DNA from: Siderastrea siderea
Lineage: Eukaryota > Cnidaria > Anthozoa > Scleractinia > Rhizangiidae
Direction of reading: 5' to 3'
DNA length: 64,000 bases
NCBI GenBank assembly: GCA_964030785.1
Contig: OZ034971.1
Location: 36,694,304 to 36,758,303, forward strand
In this document: one piece after another, positions 1 through 11,679 of the stretch
Layout: the number at the start of each line of letters is the position of its first letter
How positions within the stretch are numbered: position 1 is the stretch's first letter
The notes under the pieces: model-generated
What the model saw: the letters and a program-made list of their open reading frames with translations, nothing else
What the model was told of the DNA's origin: nothing
Database searches by the model: none
Program-made: the position numbers and the translations under genes

Positions 1-159
1 CCCGCTCCCCTAAAAAAAAGGAAGAAAAAAAAAAAACGGTGTCATGAAAAGCGGGAAATGATGTCAGCGATATCCTCACTAGCGAGAATCAGTGGAAAAT
101 ACACCACTTGAGTTCCGGATGTAATTTTGTGTGAGCCACTCTTATCTATTTAATAAACA

Positions 160-470
160 TACGTAGATGTTTTCTAAGGATGTCAACTTGTGAATATTCG
201 GTGATGGAAAACGAAATCGAAAATGGAGTATCTGCTGGGGCTTTAATGTCTGTTCGAAATGCCTACAAAACTTATTCGCTTTAACACGGTTGAAGACTGT
301 TTGTAAGAGTGAGTTCGCTAAACCATGGCCATTCTATTGTTCCACTGTCAGTAAAGCCTGAGTTATAACATGTCAAAAAATTCAAACAGTTCAGCAAAAT
401 TACTGTTTATAGCTTATGCTCTTCCTCAGCAAGAATCTGTAAGAGTAGTGTTATATAAATTACAATTATT
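160..470 (+). repeat. Dispersed repeat family A, copy 1
   Basis: A stretch carrying the landmarks GAAATCGAAAATGGAGTATC, a CTGGGGCTT-ATGTCTG segment, a GTAAGAGTGAGTTCGCT segment and a terminal CTCTTCCTCAGCAAGAATCTG. The same order of landmarks recurs at 600-910, partly at 3738-3850 and again at 8340-8670, at visibly diverged identity. No reading frame of note is seen. It is probably a non-autonomous mobile element; I cannot define its ends or family. Confidence 0.55.
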
Positions 471-599
471 TATCTAAATAAGCCCTTAACTCCCCAACTG
501 ACGATAAATAAATCAGTGAATAAATATTCAAATGAATGAATGAATATCTGAGGCAAATATCCGAAATAAAGAAATATCTGAAGGGCTAATCTTTGAAAA

Positions 600-910
600 C
601 ACTCTGCAGTTGATATATATGTAAGTGACGAAATCGAAAGTGAAATCGAAAGTGAAGTGTACTGGGGCTTATGTCTGTTGGGGAAATGTTTACTAAGCTT
701 ATTCGCTCCAACGCGGCGATTTAACTGAGACTGAGTAAGAGTGATCGAGTTCGCTGAACCATATGTTCTACAGTTCCCACTGTCAGAATATAGTATTCAA
801 TGAACGACGATTTCCCGTTTTCAATGAAGCCTGTAGAGTTGATAGAGTCATTACTTGTCGAAATATTCAAATAGTTCAGTAAAGCTGGCGCTTATGCATG
901 GTTCAATTCT
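600..910 (+). repeat. Dispersed repeat family A, copy 2
   Basis: Second copy of the family at 160-470, with the run of GAAATCGAAAGTGAAATCG duplicated internally and the same GGGGCTTATGTCTGTTG and AGAGTGA-TTCGCTGAACCAT landmarks. It runs into a C-rich stretch (about 920-1030, CCCGGGCATACCCCCTGG) whose short open frame looks fortuitous. Confidence 0.5.
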
Positions 911-2200
911 ACCTGTTACCATGCCCTACTCCCGGGCATACCCCCTGGGATTTGCAATTTTGTTCTCATTTGGCGGTTTATTCCTTACCCCCGGGCACGC
1001 AGAAAGAGACAAGTCCTCACCCCGGGACTCCTCATCGACCAAAAATACGTTGTTTTGTGTACAAAGCATAGATTTCCGTACAACAGCAAAACCAGACGTT
1101 TTGATAAGAACTTTAACTCTTTTCTAGAGTTTCTTGAACGAAGGACACTATATGTATAATGTAATAAAAACATGAACACTATATTTGAAAAAGAAAACTG
1201 GAATTCACCACGTGATTTATTCTAAATCTAGCACATACGCACAAGAGCTGGCCCGTGAACAAATTGCTGGCAGCATTTTAAAGGAGTTTTTCTTAGCTTG
1301 TTTCATGAGAATGAACACTGGACTGAGACCTGTGTTTAATATAAAGCCGTTCATCCGTTTTCATATAGTCTATTTAAGTCGTCTTATACATAAATACGCT
1401 GAAGAAATATTGCTTTGTTTGTGAAGAATGCCATCCATTCGAGTACGCATCAAACGCACATTCATTTAACAATTTAAAATAAAAGTATCTGCGAATACAG
1501 ATTTTAATTTTGAGAGATTATTCTTCTCTAACCAGTCTGCTGCAAATTCTAGCGATTCTCACTGGAAACAGGCAGTCTTCTCCACGCAGTCCGGCATTAA
1601 CCGAGAAGTGACGTACTTCACAAGAACAACAAGAAGCTATTTTCGATTTGCCCCGCTCCCCTGCCCCCAGGACAAGACGGCTTCAAACAATTCCCCCACC
1701 CGTGGGACCGAAGGGCTGGACTTGTCCCCGGGGTTGCCCGGGGGGGATGGTAACAGGTAAAATTGAACCGTGCATTATAACTAATGCTCTTCTCCGCAAG
1801 AATCTGTATGCGTGGTAAGACCTTAACTCCCCACAGAAGTAACTTTCACTTTCGATTTGAAACAAAAAGAAAAACAATATTAAATAAATAAAAAAGTAAA
1901 TAACCGAAATAAACAAATAAATAAATAAATACTTTTAGTTTGTCTCTATTGGTTCAATTTTTGACCGAAAGTTAATTTACATAACCTATCGGCTTCGTTT
2001 GAGTTCGTTTGAATGCAGGTTTCTTAATCGCTGACGAGCCATGCATAGTCAAGGTCAATCTATTTTGTCTGTTTTTGCCTTAGCAAGCTGCCATGCAAAG
2101 TTTTAACAGCGATTTTTGACAGTACAAGCGTTTTTAAGCCTGAAAACGCTCGCACTGTCGATATAGTCCGAAGTGTTCCTTGCGCTCGCACCGTTAGCTT
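911..2200. other. Gene-free stretch, low-information
   Basis: Only short, compositionally unconvincing frames on both strands. Positions 1650-1760 hold a C/G-rich patch (CCCCGCTCCCCTGCCCCC) that echoes the first bases of the window, followed by a partial family-A tail around 1780-1850 (GCTCTTCTCCGCAAGAATCTG without the rest). Runs of TAAATAAATAAA occur at 1885-1930. I see no exon, RNA gene or complete element. Confidence 0.5.
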
Positions 2201-2201
2201 C

Positions 2202-2420
2202 TTAGGCCCAGTTCAGACGCCATAGCTCTCATGTACCGTATCAAGTAGTACTTACTTTTTTGGCAGTTGTACGGTGTCCAAATAAGTCTTTTTCGACAGA
2301 TTTCAATTCGGTAAGCCAAAATCTCAGGGTACGGCAAAGCTTGCCGCTAAATACGACCTAGGAGCGAAAATGTATTTGGTACGGCACATGAGAGGTACGC
2401 GGCGTCTGAACTGGGCCTAA
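2202..2420. mobile_element. MITE with 20-bp terminal inverted repeats
   Basis: The left end TTAGGCCCAGTTCAGACGCC is matched by its exact reverse complement at 2401-2420. Inner parts (for example CTCATGTACCGTA against GTACGGCACATGAG) are also loosely inverted. There is no coding capacity. TA dinucleotides stand at both borders, which fits a TA-targeting superfamily. Its right border is shared with the next element. An element with similar ends (GGCCCGGTTCAAACGTCGAAC) lies at 43649-44400. Confidence 0.8.
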
Positions 2421-2647
2421 AGGTTGATTTCCACGGGTGCGTAAATTTTACATGCGTACGCCGGCGTGAATTTAACTGGCTTTACGTGCGTAAATAAAAT
2501 TAGAGACGATGTATGAACGGCTTACGTAAACGTAAAAAGTTGAAAGTCGTTCATACGTCGTCTCTAATTTTATTTACGTACGTAAAGCCAGTTAAATTCA
2601 CGCCCGTACGCACGTAAAATTTACGCAACAGTGGAAATCAACCTTTA
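2418..2647. mobile_element. Palindromic MITE abutting the previous one
   Basis: Nearly the whole 230 bp is one palindrome: TAAAGGTTGATTTCCAC at the left is the reverse complement of GTGGAAATCAACCTTTA at the right, and the arms (CGTAAATTTTAC, GTGAATTTAACTGGCTTTACG, AAAATTAGAGACGA) continue inwards for about 100 bp each. No coding capacity. TA borders suggest TA target duplication; the left TA is also the right border of the preceding element. Confidence 0.85.
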
Positions 2648-2649
2648 CG

Positions 2650-3274
2650 CACGTATATTATGTATACGCAGATGTTTTCGTGCAGCACAGGCACATTACC
2701 TGCAATATGCGATTACAGGACATTGCCATCTTCATGTATAAAATTAAGCATAAATTGCTGTCAGAGAGACTCTGTAATCTTTTCCAATTAGACAGTGGCT
2801 TATACAATTTAAGAAAACGAGAATTTGTTCAACCTCGATTCTCTTCGGTAACATATGGAAAACACTCACTTCGTTACCTAGGGCCCAAACTTTGGAATGA
2901 TCTCACTCCTAGACTAAGAAATTTATCCTCTTTGAAGCAATTTAAGAACGTTATACGTGATCGGGACCTCACTGCGCTGGCTGCAAATGTCAGTGATTGT
3001 CGAGGCTGCAACCTATGCCAAGAATGGCTGGCCGCCAACATTACATGACATAATTTTTATTTTTATATTTTAATATAGTTGAAGAAACAGAATTTTAATA
3101 TATTCTTACAGTTTTTTAGCTTAGTTAATTGTTGTAATTAGGCTTTTTAAATGTATATAAATATTTTCCATTTTATATATATTAATTACGTTTTTAGTTA
3201 GGCAGGTTAGGTGTCCACAATTAGTAGAGGGGACTTTTCCCCTCAGCTACTACAGTTTTTGACACGTTAATAAA

Positions 3275-3306
<32 letters not shown>
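2650..3306 (+). mobile_element. 5'-truncated LINE, reverse transcriptase C-terminus
   Basis: The frame at about 2680-3048 encodes the C-terminal tail typical of CR1/L2-like non-LTR reverse transcriptase ORF2 proteins. A MYKIKHKLL segment is followed by a Y-LRK-REF-PRF segment, then YGKHSLRYLGPKLWNDL, a conserved FK-VIRDRDL helix and a small C-x2-C-x3-C-x2-C-like cluster (CRGCNLC). The catalytic palm domain is absent, so this is a dead 5'-truncated insertion. Downstream, the sequence ends in GTTAATAAAG followed by a (TTA)n tract at 3277-3306, as expected for the 3' end of such elements. I am confident of the class and unsure of the clade. Confidence 0.8.
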
Positions 3307-3737
3307 GCAACAGCTTGTTTTATTATCACGCGATGTACATGTAGTATACTTAGTGAACAGTCTGCGTAGCAAACATGAGCAAAGGGAAATGCCCTAAGCA
3401 AGTATGATAACAAGGAAACTTTATGTTATCAACTTTTCCTTATTATCACTGGTGTCACGCATCGACTGAGCTTTGTCTCTTCTTTAGCAATATCGTTAGC
3501 CTGAGAAATCAGCCGACGTTTCGCGAGGTCGCCACTTGAGCCTTCGAAAAACAACGTCTGAGTAACGAGCGCAGAAATTCCATACTGATGACGTTCACTA
3601 TCCAGATCTAGGTAGTGCTTTTGATTGGTTGAAACGAAACTCCCTCGCGTTTCAACCAATTACCAAATTACTTGAGTTTTGGGAGGCTAAAAAGGGTCAG
3701 TACACATGTACGTCAAGCCTTTGAAAACGCTCTACAA

Positions 3738-3850
3738 CTTATATACACATACGAAAGTATTTTCTAAAAGATGTCAGCCTTTGAATATCCGTTGATCGAA
3801 AGCGAAATCGAAGGTGGAGTATCCATCTCAGTCCAGAGCATTTCCACTTT
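3738..3850 (+). repeat. Dispersed repeat family A, partial copy 3
   Basis: Shares TTTTCTAA-GATGTCA, TTTGAATATCCGTTGAT and GAAATCGAAGGTGGAGTATC with the first copy at 160-240, then breaks off at a small palindrome, CATTTCCACTTTTGGAAATG. A related palindrome with GCTCTGGAC sits at the border of copy 4 near 8340, so this may be a true element end. Confidence 0.4.
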
Positions 3851-4032
3851 TGGAAATGTTTTGACCGGCGGACCAAAACAAACAATTATCCAATCATAGC
3901 GCGACTTTGGAGTCACCTGATGCGAGGTCTGTTTTCAGAAGATTTTATGATAGTTGATGAAGTTCTCAGATTTGATTGGAACAATCCAGCAATATTTACA
4001 GTCAATATGTAGTAGATAAAATATGAGCTGGA

Positions 4033-4096
4033 GATCTGTATGGACGTTTACAGTGGCGAGCCGATAGGCGAGCCATTGTAAACGCCCATACAGATC
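4033..4096. repeat. Short hairpin with about 20-bp arms
   Basis: GATCTGTATGGACGTTTACA is followed, after a 24-base loop that itself repeats GGCGAGCC, by its near reverse complement ending in CCATACAGATC. One mismatch is visible in the arms. It could be an element end or a minimal foldback; no function is implied. Confidence 0.6.
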
Positions 4097-4709
4097 GGAC
4101 GCGAATATTTTATCCTACTTGTCAAATGAAAACAATAAATTGAATGCAAAGTATTGTTATGCGATTCGGTAATTGGACATGAATGCCAAAATGCTGTACG
4201 TCCCACAGGAGAGAGTGCATGGGACAATAATAGAACTATTAATAACTGTCAGTCACTGCCAAGCCGTGAGTATGGCAACAGCTTGTTTTCGTCCTCCGGG
4301 AACTGAAGAGGAAGAAATTTCCTACGTTTTTACTGCCTGGCAGAATACGAGAATGAACAAAAAAGCGCATTTGGAAACAGCTGGAGGCAACGGACTTGAG
4401 TCAACCAATGTCGATGACCTGTCAGTCCCACTCGAGCACATGTCCGCAAACAGTTTAAACTTCCGGCTCTGCAAATTCATTTGTGAATTGCGAAGCTAAC
4501 CGGGGAACGCTACCCTCCTAGGACGCTGTACCTTCTTGTTTGCGGCGTTAATCGCCATTTGGCAAATGTACAGGGGGAAATGGCGTTTAACATACTGGAG
4601 AAAAGTGATAGGAGATAAAACGACATTCTCTGAAGCAATATTTTATCGCATTTTGTGTTTATTTGTATGTTCCGTTTTAACCAGTATATTGTTTGTATTG
4701 TAAAGGTTC
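4097..4709. other. Spacer with one unassigned short frame
   Basis: A frame beginning with ATG at 4179 and ending at 4499 would encode about 107 residues, acidic in the middle (GTEEEEISYVF). I do not recognise it and see no splice context. It may be part of the same decayed element as the DUF3504-like remnant that follows, or chance. Confidence 0.25.
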
Positions 4710-5126
4710 ATGGTGTTTCGTAAAACACTAGATGGCGAAATGAAGGACGCCACCAAGTGCGGAGTTGCGCAAGCATCAAAGATGTCGGAAAAAGAGGAGA
4801 TAACACAGAGAGAGGACACAATCCTGTGGGACATGGCTCTACTGGGAGCAAATACAGCTGAGTCGTTATTGAATACTGTGCATTTTTATAATGGCAAGTT
4901 GTTCGGTCTACAGGCCGGTGAACATAGGTTGATTCGCTTGAGTAATATTGTTGTTGCGGGAAACAAGATAGTTTTTGATGAGTTTAGAGGCAAAACGTAC
5001 AAAGGCGGCTTAAAAGATTTGAAAAATAAGCCACGCTATATTGAACAAAACAGCGTCTGTACAAATTCTGTGTTCAAAAGCTGTACAATTAATTTTGTAG
5101 TTAAGAAAAATCACTTAATGTACTGA
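4710..5126 (+). pseudogene. DUF3504-like (Crypton/ZMYM-type) remnant
   Basis: The 138-codon frame contains the pattern TQREDTILWDMALLG, then LLNTVHFYNGKLFGLQAGEH and RLIRLSNI, which resembles the start of the DUF3504 domain found at the C-terminus of ZMYM2/3/4, QRICH1 and KIAA1958. In that family a short acidic helix and W-x-x-G-LG precede a LFF-GK-F-LRGG-EH motif. The domain is known to derive from Crypton tyrosine recombinases. Here the usual LRGG is LQAG, only about 90 residues of the domain are present, and the frame closes on an unrelated tail (after IEQNSVC), so this looks like a fragment. Assignment is by motif memory only; a short host exon is the alternative. Confidence 0.5.
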
Positions 5127-6020
5127 TTGCTTGATATTTACGAGATTGTTCAGAAAATGCCTATATAGTGTTAGACATTGTCAGAGAGTAAAGTTGACGG
5201 GTAAATGAAATTAAATGCTATGACGAAAATATGTCCATTGTGTTTTTCATTTTAATCAGTAGGGATCTGTATCAAAAGTTAATTCTACTGTTTAATAATT
5301 CATCAACCCCAGCCTTTCCCTGCTACCTATTCAATCCCTCCCCGTGCTTTCAGACAGTTGATTTTGTATTGGGGTTTACAGTTGTGTACATGTGATCTGA
5401 ATACTGTGCTGGGATTGGTTTGTACCCCTGAGAATAATTAATGAATTTTACAACTACGTTTATTACTGCCTGGGATTGACTGCTTGTAGAAACATGGTTA
5501 AAACATCTCTTAGCCAGGAATAAGTTGCGATGAGCGCTTGTGAAGCGCTTGGGTGAAGCTTATTTTTCTTCTGGTCGCACAGCGGGCTGCGGTTCGTAAC
5601 AGCTCGGGTCGTCTGTTTCAAATGAATAAAAGGAAACTATGCGAAGACAAATCTATTGACGTTTATTTCTGGCCTTGATGAGTTGCGTGCAAAGAGAACC
5701 ATGGATTCGATATTCTTTAGCCAGGAATGAATTGCGAATAGCGCTTGAATTTCGCTTTAGTGGTCGCTCAATAGTACAAATATTAGAACACATTTGCCGC
5801 CATATGAAATGATTTAACACAGGTAAAACAGAGTAAGCTTATATCTTTTTATTAAGTCATGAACAGCTTTACAGATCCATATTTCGCAGCTCACTTCTCT
5901 ATCTTAAACAGTTTCATCGATTTGCCCTCAACCGATGGTAGATAGAAACACAAAATAAAGCATAACAAAGAAGGTCATATCAAGGTCATATTCGTCTGAT
6001 CTTTCTCTGGATTCCTGCGG
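5127..6020. other. Gene-free, contains a short duplicated motif
   Basis: No coding signal. A segment CTTAGCCAGGAATAAGTTGCG, followed by GAGCGCTTG and GGTCGCAC, at 5510-5580 is repeated in diverged form at 5719-5770 (TTTAGCCAGGAATGAATTGC, then TAGCGCTTG and GGTCGCTC). This is a small direct duplication of an unknown repeat. Confidence 0.4.
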
Positions 6021-6089
6021 CTTTGGTGTGATTGTTCCGATTGTGTCTGCTGAGCGACTCAAAGTAGTTTTAAGAGGGACCACAATAGG

Positions 6090-6260
6090 TTTGGCGGGAT
6101 GCGGGATTTGGCTAATTTTTGTGGCTATATTCGGGATGGGAGCTGAAAACGGGAGCTGGAAGTGGGAATTTCAATTGAGAGCGGGAGCGGGATTTTGCGT
6201 TTTTAAGGGGTCGAAATGCGAGAATCGCAAGGGGGAAGTAGCGGGATACGGTATTTAATT
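6090..6260 (+). repeat. Degenerate GGGAT/GGGAG repeat tract
   Basis: An irregular array of GCGGGAT, GGGAGC and GAAAACGGGAGC units. The open frame across it (6028-6258) is a by-product of the repeat. A second tract of the same flavour lies at 7255-7355 and its complement (GATCCC units) at 21425-21575. Confidence 0.5.
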
Positions 6261-7254
6261 TTTTACGAGACTGCATGATTCGTCCAGCATAGGCTGATAG
6301 AAATGTGAATGAAGTGTGTCGGCTTTCAAGTAATGAATTGATCAAGGAAGAGTAGCCTACGTGTCAAGCTATTATGAGTCCTTTTGTGATGTTTTGTGTT
6401 GATTTCGGAGAGGTCACAAGTCACATGCCGTGTTGCATTTCTTGGCCTTGGCTGCGTTCTCAACTTTTCCAACCCTTTCCATTGAGCATTTGTTGGAGCA
6501 GCTATGATCAGCTATAGTTAGTATGGCAACACCAGCGGACGCTAATGTAACAGTTGTCGTCAAAAGCGAGGTATTCGGCGTCATAAATTTGTTGATATAT
6601 ATTATGAAAAGAGTGCGAGCAGGAATGCTTTCCTTCGAAAAAAAAAAACATTTCCGAGCAGAAATCTACTGAAAGCAAGTAATATAAAGACGCTGAAAGG
6701 TTTGAAATAAACTGTAAGTTAGGTGAGTCCACTTGAATTTATAAATCTTTTGTTACATTTCACTTTTGCGTACCTCATAACTGGACCGATCTTGCATGAG
6801 CTTTGTGCCCCTAGCCTTGTCTAAGGACACAACCCACTTATATACAGCTGGATGTAGAAAAACAATGTGGAGAAAACGATTGTTTCTAAGGAAACGCCGA
6901 CCTCCACATCAAAACCAAGACGCGCTTACCTCGCCACAACTTGAACAACCACCATTTCATTTACATACTCAGTAGGTTGTCTGCCAAAAAAACCAGAACC
7001 AAGAATAGGTAGAATATCGTAGCAAACAATCTTTGTCAATTTTTACGTTTCACTTATACCTGGACAAGAAAAGGTAAAAAAGGTCTAAAAAAATAACACA
7101 AACGAAACACTTGTTACGGTCATTAGTGGCGATGTTTTTAAATGACTTCGAGACCATCGACCATAAAAACGTGTTTACTTGTCTTCTATCCACTGCATAA
7201 AGGTATGCGAGGTTTTCATCATGAAAGTAGAAAACTATTTAAAAATTTAATCGG

Positions 7255-7355
7255 GATCGGGATTTCGAGGTAAAGAAGGGTGGGATGGCGGGATGGCGGG
7301 ATGGCGGGATTAACAGGAAAAAATAGGCGGGATGGTGGGATGGTGGGATCTAAGA
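7255..7355 (+). repeat. GGGATGGC tandem repeat
   Basis: Short tandem array: GGGATGGCGGGATGGCGGGA continues as three near-identical 8-mers, then a TAACAGGAAAAAATAGG break and further GGGATGGT units. No coding potential. Confidence 0.75.
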
Positions 7356-7359
7356 ACCC

Positions 7360-8330
7360 CCATTGTGGACCCTCTTTTAATGCCGTTCTTGGCATGTTAG
7401 GTAAGTTAGGACCTTGATAGGTTTTTCAGCCTGTCGTGAACCAATTTCCGACGTTAAAGGATAAAAATATTATCTGCACCGCCAAATTATTGTTTGAAAG
7501 GCCGGGCCCAGCTTGTCGTGATACTGTTGCAAGATGGCATTTTTCGCATCACGGAGTTTGATCCATACAACCCTTTAGTCAAGAAATTGAAGTTGTAGCT
7601 TCTTTACAGCTATGCAACCTGCCAGACAAAGGGCTGAACGCTGCTTTAGTCAAACATGTGACAGTAAGCCTCTCTAAAAATTTAAATGTTTCCTTCTGTC
7701 GTTAGCAAGTCTATTAGCAAATCTAGACTGGCTGGATTTCGGCCGAGTCTTTTCCGATATCGACGTTCCATAGAGCCTTGGACTCTGACTCAAACAAAGA
7801 AACCTCACATGTTCTCTTATCAATATACAACAGTCCAGCACATATCCTGCAACGATCTCTGATGTGCATCCTGAAACGAAGGAAAAGACTCGGCGCCCAA
7901 ATAGACTAGCTCGGAGCAATGGCATTTGGTCTCACAAATTGATTTACAAAACAAAGCGCGGCCGGCCCACCAAAAGCGCGGCCGATCGCCAGGTTTCGCA
8001 CTAAACAACTAGAATACCTATAGAATGTCTCTGAATTTTTTCAAAGCCTGAAAAAATTTTGTCGAGAGATATAGTAAATTGAAGATGAGCAAGCCCTCGA
8101 GAAAACAAGCAAAATTGACGTGTGTATCGAGAGTAAAACCTCACCTAAGCACACATTTCGCTTCCATTTCCCACAATATCCTGCAAAACACTTCTTCAAT
8201 GCTGTCTTTGTCGTTGTGTTACTAATAGACGGGCAAAGCAGCCTGGGAAGGCTCGAAAAAATAGAAATTAAAACTTTCAGTTGAATCTACTCGGTGATAT
8301 TTCAAAGTCGCCATGTTGTGACGTCACGCT
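7360..8330. other. No gene recognised
   Basis: Two overlapping minus-strand frames (7674-8008) have a few Cys/His residues but no motif I can assign, and neither has a convincing start or splice sites. AAAGCGCGGCCG occurs twice within 30 bases at 7957-7985. Confidence 0.35.
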
Positions 8331-8339
8331 ATTGTTTCG

Positions 8340-8670
8340 CACATTTCCAAAATTGGAAATGCTCTGGACATCTGTTGGGGCTTATGTCTGTTTGAAATGC
8401 TTATTAAGCTTATTTTCCTAAACACCGTGAAAAACTGTTTGTAAGAGTGAGTTCCATTCCATTGTAAGAGTGAATTCCAGTTTGAAAGAGTAAGTGAACC
8501 ATAATTTCTGTTGTTCCCAATCTGAGAATATAATAACAATTTCCCGTTTTTAGTAAAGCCTTCCGAGGCATTACATGTCAACGACTTAAATAGTTTAGCA
8601 AAATCGCTGTTTATATTAAATGCTCTTCCTCAGCAAAAATCTGTAAGTGTGGTGTTGTATATATAATGGC
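8340..8670 (+). repeat. Dispersed repeat family A, copy 4
   Basis: Begins after a small palindrome (TTTCCAAAATTGGAAATG) and carries GGGGCTTATGTCTGTTTG, GTAAGAGTGAGTTCC, AATTTCCCGTTTTTAGTAAAG and GCTCTTCCTCAGCAAAAATC in the same order as the copies at 160 and 600. It ends near 8670. Confidence 0.5.
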
Positions 8671-8689
8671 AATTTAATTTTTCGGGTAC

Positions 8690-8785
8690 CGAGCAGAATC
8701 CGAGCTGAATTTCGAGCAGAATTCAAGTGATTTTTACGAACATTGCCGGCAAGCAGAATAAGCCATTTTGCGAGCAGAATTTATC
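8690..8785 (+). repeat. CGAGCAGAAT repeat cluster
   Basis: Five loosely spaced copies of (C/G)GAGCAGAAT or close variants within 90 bases. Not coding; origin unknown. Confidence 0.5.
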
Positions 8786-8989
8786 AAAGGCCAATGTATA
8801 TTTAATCCTGTCTCCTGCAACACGACAAGTATTGTATTGACCTTCGCTATCTAATCAACAAAATAAATGCTTCGATAGCAGTTTCTTCGCAAACAATCGC
8901 TAATTCTTTAAGTTCCATTGAAGCTACTATCGGGCGCCAGCTTGACATGTGGTATGCGGTGTTTTGTTAGAATGTGGAAACAAAGCACT

Positions 8990-9643
8990 TTCTTTATTCC
9001 CCAGGGAAATTTTGACTGGGCACGTGTTTTTGTGCTGATCTTAGTACCTACATGGCCGATTGGCTCAAATGATTGGCTCATTCCATTGGACGCTAATACT
9101 CTTTGGCTTTGGGGTGTATTGATGTTTTCCGGATATGGAAAAGCCAAGGTAGCAGAGGATAAGCAGGGTCACCAAGTATGATGATATGAACATCTTGGCC
9201 ACCGATACGTTCACTCGTATCTGGAAATAATCTCTTGTCTTTTCCTTTCTTACAATTTGGGATTAGACAAGATACGGGCATTGTGTACGCTACCGGGCCA
9301 TCCAATGACAATATCCCTGAAAAAGGTAATTACAGTCAACTACAGCCTGCATGACAACACTAGCTGTGGTAACCTTTTCGGTTTACTTAATCAATTTGAT
9401 TTTCCTTGGGTGCAATGATAGGCATGTGTGTCCCGTCTACTGCCCCAGCGCACATTGGGAATCCCCACTTTTCAAGAACAGCTTCCAGCTCATCATTCGC
9501 CGGAATGTAAATGAATCTTTTCTGCAGATGCTTAATGGCACAACACACATCTTTGAAGCAATTACAAAGGAATGCCCTAGATACTCAAAAAGGTTGGCAA
9601 TAGTTCGATACTCGGCTGTTGAGGCCAAATAGTAGGGTATCAT
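8990..9643 (-). pseudogene. Decayed PIF/Harbinger transposase
   Basis: Read on the minus strand from 9643, the pieces follow the order of a HARBI1-like transposase: YYLASTAEYRTIANLF (helix-turn-helix region), KHLQKRFIYIPANDEL, then KWGFPMCAGAVDGTHMPI with the first catalytic Asp, WPGSVHNARIL after the second Asp, ILGDPAYPLLPWL, and finally PYPENINTPQSQRV. These pieces lie in different frames and are separated by several stops and frameshifts, so no protein can be made. The C-terminal part beyond QRV is unrecognisable. Terminal repeats of the parent element were not found by eye. Identity of the family is firm because five ordered signature blocks are present. Confidence 0.85.
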
Positions 9644-9649
9644 TGCCCA

Positions 9650-11640
9650 GCCTCGTCCCCAGGATCTTCTCCTCGTTCAAAATGGCGGTCGGAGAAACCC
9701 CTGGCCAAGGCTGCTGAAATACTCCATGAATCGTGGAGTATTTTGTCACGTGACACATGATGAAATGGCTTTTTCGGAGGTTGTTCCCGTGAACGTATCT
9801 TTCGTGACAAGAAAGTTCTCGTACCCTTGTTCCTGGGTGAAGTAATTGTCAGCCGTTTGAAATCAATCGTTGCTATGCGGTGGGTTTAATATTAATATTA
9901 CTAAAGACATTAGGATCACCGTTATTTTCATTTTCCTTGACTGCAAGAGCCTCAACGCCCTCCCTCGTTCAGCTGGCTCTTTAATGCGTTGCCGGTTTTC
10001 TCTACGACAATTTTCTTGTTCTTTTTGCGGCATGGAGTGGAATAAACTTAACTAAACTGTGGACGCCATGTCGTATCTAATAAGTGCGCATGCTCACCTT
10101 CGTTGTTTTCATCCTTGCCTGGAACAAAACATCCTTGCCTAATACAAAACCGGTAAGCACGAAAAGTAGTGCCTGTAAACTTTCCTTGCCTCTCCAGAAA
10201 GTTAAGTTACCTTTGCCAATATCCATCCTTGCCTAGTCCATTTTCTGCAGTGTTAATGGGGCTTATAAAGCTTATACCCCTGATTCTGTGTTTTCTTTTC
10301 ATATTGATTGTTTTTTGAGGGGGTGGTGGGTGAGGGAGAGGGGTTTATTAATACTAATCAAGACATCACAAAATAAGAATTAACGCACAAACAAACAAAT
10401 CCATAGGTTTAATATGAAGTAAGATTTTTTTCTGTGAATTTCCTTACAGAAGGTTTGGATAACGTCGTCAGTGGCAAATGATACTGATATTATCTACAAC
10501 AACAACAAAAGAGACGCATGAAAACCCAACGCCCAAATCACCTCTCTTTCCCGTTGTCTTAACTTTAAAGGGCAAACACAAGTGCACTGCCGGAAAAATG
10601 TGCCAACTCCCAACTCATGTCCCTTGGACCAAACTTTAAGTGGAGAAAAAGTCCGCCCTCAAAAGATAACTCTTACCACAGCAAAAAACGTTTAAACGCA
10701 ATGGTTCAAATAATCAATTTATAATTGGACTTTGAAATATTTGCAATACCCTTGGTTTTGTATCGTTTAAGGAAGCTAACCATAATCTTTGCAGTTGAAA
10801 TGATTATGCATTGATGTCGTCATTGATTTTATATCAGTCCAATGTAACCACTAATGTAGCCATTCCGGTCCCCAGGTCGTATTTTTTTACTGTTGGTCAG
10901 TCCAATGTTACTCATGGTTACTGAATGATTACCTAACTATTACCTGGCAACCAGGGTTGTTACAGTTGTGGCGTTATCAGTCCTAATGCTAACTCACTCT
11001 TGGCCTCATCGTTCCAGTGATGACGCCGAGTTGTCATCATTTTTTTTTCAATATTGTTAACAGTGTTGATTATTTAAATGAAGACGTTCCTCTGGTCTGA
11101 CTTCAGGATAACTCCATGTGTACTTCACAGATCCAACATTGCGTCGTTCTTGACCACACCACCTTAACTCATCACAGTATAGACGTCATCGATCCCAAAT
11201 TTTGACATCATCAGTCGCATGTTCTCAGTCCAATTTTGACCTGCGCCTGCATTTTCTTCTTCAATGCGCGAAATTCCTCTACCGTATACTCAGCTTTGGG
11301 CCCTGAGATAATTAAGATGTTGACAGTTTAGTTAAAGGCATCCCGTGTAAAGATAATAGCTTCCTTCAAATAGAACTACAAGTACTAGATTGAGTCGAGT
11401 ACGACTTTTAATCTTAGTGCGAATGCTTTAGATTGTCATCTGTCTCACTAATATCGACGTCAGAACCCGGGGCGTCAGGGCTCCCACGTGCACTCTCTAC
11501 TAGCTAGTAACATGGTGGAGTAATGGCTCTGGTGACGTCACTAGTCTGAAAGTCGAAAGTCGTAGTCACGCTTAATCTTGTATTCAGTATAGCCTGACCT
11601 GAAGTTCACAGCGGTCAAACGCACAACACGTGTGAGTTCC
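9650..11640. other. Gene-free stretch
   Basis: No exon-like frame. GTCCAATGT-type phrases recur at 10838-10910 (TCAGTCCAATGTAACC and CAGTCCAATGTTACTC), and a run of (AAC)n sits at 10497-10510. Otherwise unremarkable AT-rich DNA. Confidence 0.45.
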
Positions 11641-11679
11641 CCCTAAAATTGTGTAAAGGGAAATACAGTTAATTGTCTA

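Noticed and set aside
7674..8008. Minus-strand Cys/His-containing frames as a zinc-finger gene
   Set aside because: The Cys and His spacing does not match a THAP, BED or C2H2 finger in either frame, and there is no supporting context.
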